The translations under genes were made by a program, and so were the position numbers. The notes below the pieces were generated by a model, which was not told the origin of the DNA, did not search any database, and saw only the letters and a program-made list of their open reading frames with translations. From a bacterium (GTDB taxonomy: Bacteria > UBP14 > UBA6098), in assembly GCA_030642425.1 (NCBI GenBank), contig DAOWNU010000135.1, forward strand, positions 1 through 6,005: 6,005 bases of DNA, given 5' to 3'. Of the stretch, positions 4,666 to 6,005 are shown piece after piece (position 1 is the stretch's first letter; each line of letters begins with the position of its first letter).

Positions 4666-6005
4666 CTTTGCACTCCGATAATAGTTTGTTTGATTGAATC
4701 GGTTCGCATTCCAACGCGTTCTCGATAACATCGTCCATATTGTCCACGAATACGAACTCGATACGTCCTTTAATTTCTTCGGGGATATCTTCCATGTCCT
4801 TTTTATTTTGTATCGGGAGCAGAATTCTTCGGATACCCGCCTGATCCGCGCCGAGGACCTTTTCTTTCAGGCCGCCGATTGGCAAAACCTCGCCCCGGAG
4901 CGTTATTTCGCCGGTCATTGCCGTTTTTTCGCGCATAGGCCGGTGCGTGAGGAGGGAGGCGAGACAAACGGCCATTGTGATCCCCGCGGAAGGGCCGTCT
5001 TTCGGGATTGCGCCGGCGGGGACGTGAAGATGGATGTCCAGTTTGCCGAAATCGTCTTCGATATTGAGTTCATCCGCTTTCGAGCGTATCCAGCTCAGTG
5101 CGGCTTGCGCGGACTCTTTCATAACATCGCCGAGGTGCCCGGTCAAGATCAGAGTTTTATTCCCCGGCATCGCTGTGGCTTCGACCACGAGGATAATGCC
5201 TCCCGTTGGAGTCCATGCCAGACCTATCGCCATTCCCGGAAGCATCTTTTCCGGCAGCCTGTCCTCGATATAGTGTTCCGGCCCCAGGTATTCCCTGATC
5301 CTTTTCGGTGTGATTGTCGCCTTTTTTCTTTTTTCCTCGGCAATTTCGGTTGCCACTTTACGGCACAGTGAGGCTATAGTCCGGCTCAGATTGCGGACTC
5401 CGGCCTCGCGTGTGTAGTTTTCGATTATGTCCTCGATAGCCCCGTCGGTGAACACGATTTGGCTGGCGCTAAGACCGTGGGCCTCGCGTTCTTTGTCGAT
5501 AAGGAAGTTTATGGCTATGCCCTTTTTCTCGATAGGGGTGTATCCCGGAAGGCGAATCGTTTCCATGCGGTCGAGAAGAACCCGCGGAATAGGGTCGATA
5601 TAGTTTCCGGTGGCGATAAACATAACCTTCGACAGGTCGAACGGAACTTCGAGATAGTGATCGACGAATGTATGATTTTGCTCCGGATCGAGGACTTCGA
5701 GAAGGGCCGAGGCGGGATCGCCGCGAAAATCCTGTCCGATCTTATCGACCTCGTCGAGCATGAAAACGGGGTTGTTCGATCCGCACCGCTTGATCCCATG
5801 AATAATGCTGCCCGGCAGCGCGCCGACATACGTCCTTCGATGCCCCCCTGATTTCGGCCTCGTCGCGCATCCCGCCGAGGCTCATGCGGTAGAATTTTCT
5901 GTTCATTGCCCTCGCGATACTCATCCCGAGGCTCGTTTTGCCCACACCGGGCGGGCCGATAAAAAGCAGTATCGGCGATCTGGCGTCCGGCTTAAGTTTG
6001 CGGAC
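4658..6005 (-). CDS. lon: Lon (LonA) ATP-dependent protease, C-terminal part, with one frameshift
   Basis: Lon unfolds and degrades damaged and regulatory proteins in the cytoplasm. The window holds about 448 residues: the whole AAA+ core after VRKLKPDARSP and the protease domain. The first 340 or so residues (substrate-binding N-domain) lie outside. Visible motifs are Walker A GPPGVGKTS (near 5950), Walker B PVFMLDEVDK (near 5760), sensor-1 FIATGN, the arginine-finger region LLDRME, and sensor-2 GVRNLSR. The catalytic Ser is in KDGPSAG (4988-4990) and the catalytic Lys in GLKEKVLG (4859-4861), at the usual 43-residue spacing. The frame breaks at 5843-5848: upstream it reads to AEIRG, and skipping one base continues HRRTYVGALPGSIIHG, the expected Lon sequence. 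The 3' end overlaps the peptidase start by 8 bases. It is the first visible gene of a lon-peptidase-arsR operon; its promoter is outside. Confidence 0.95.
4673..4676 (-). promoter_or_regulatory. Ribosome binding site for the M14 peptidase, inside lon
   Basis: GGAG on the minus strand lies seven bases before the ATG at 4665, within the last codons of lon. It fixes the peptidase start at 4665, consistent with a normal signal peptide and translational coupling to lon. Confidence 0.55.
5843..5848 (-). other. lon: Frameshift site in lon: run of six C (G in mRNA)
   Basis: The mRNA reads ATC AGG GGG GCA TCG. With five G instead of six it reads AGG GGG CAT CGA AGG ACG TAT, giving the conserved IRGHRRTYVGALPG. 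One extra base in a homopolymer therefore splits an otherwise perfect gene. Without correction, the product ends in an unrelated tail shortly after and lacks Walker B and the protease domain. Confidence 0.9.

Noticed and set aside
4666..4731. Upstream ATG at 4731 as the peptidase start
   Set aside because: It would add 22 residues before an already long signal-peptide N-region and overlap lon by 74 bases; the ATG at 4665 has GGAG at a good distance.
4694..5371. 225-codon plus-strand open frame
   Set aside because: It is antisense to the protease domain of lon, whose motifs are unambiguous; the same holds for the smaller plus-strand frames at 2518-2904, 3547-3777, 3982-4257 and 5459-5851.

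Overview
The window looks like chromosomal DNA from an uncultured bacterium, most plausibly of the Fibrobacteres-Chlorobi-Bacteroidetes (FCB) group or a neighbouring candidate phylum. Three things point there. Two unlinked genes end in the same secreted-protein C-terminal module (YPNPF ... FDINGKRV ... GSGVYLVRA ... KVIFLK), which resembles type IX secretion sorting domains and FlgD-like Ig domains. A bacterial V/A-type ATPase subunit is present. GC content is moderate and the DNA carries dispersed GC-rich palindromes. The lineage is an inference; no rRNA or other strong marker is present.

Layout. On the plus strand, positions 1-1314 hold the tail of a secreted protein gene, then a V/A-type ATPase subunit D gene six bases downstream, then a single-domain universal stress protein. 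Positions 1315-1912 form an almost 600-base gap rich in hairpins. It contains one candidate small gene (GTG start at 1527 with a perfect AGGAGG), a possible 22-codon leader, and a chain of hairpins where the two strands converge. On the minus strand, positions 6005-1913 hold three genes read towards the centre: lon (5' end outside the window), a secreted M14 zinc carboxypeptidase of about 820 residues, and an ArsR-family regulator. These three overlap (8 bases, then 1 base) and should be one translationally coupled operon.

How the genes may work together. Lon degrades proteins in the cytoplasm, the M14 enzyme would trim peptides outside the inner membrane, and the ArsR-like protein is a candidate regulator of the operon. 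Two tandem 18-base palindromes just inside the peptidase gene are possible operators or mRNA hairpins. This regulatory link is inference only.

The most notable signals are: (1) in-frame insertion of two unrelated repeat types into the same part of the C-terminal domain in two different genes; (2) the lon-M14-arsR overlapping operon; (3) the tandem palindromes with 24-base period at 4600-4641; (4) a single-base frameshift in lon at a run of six C (G in the mRNA), probably a sequence error; and (5) the candidate small gene in the convergent gap. I saw no clear evidence of an entirely new defence or mobile system.
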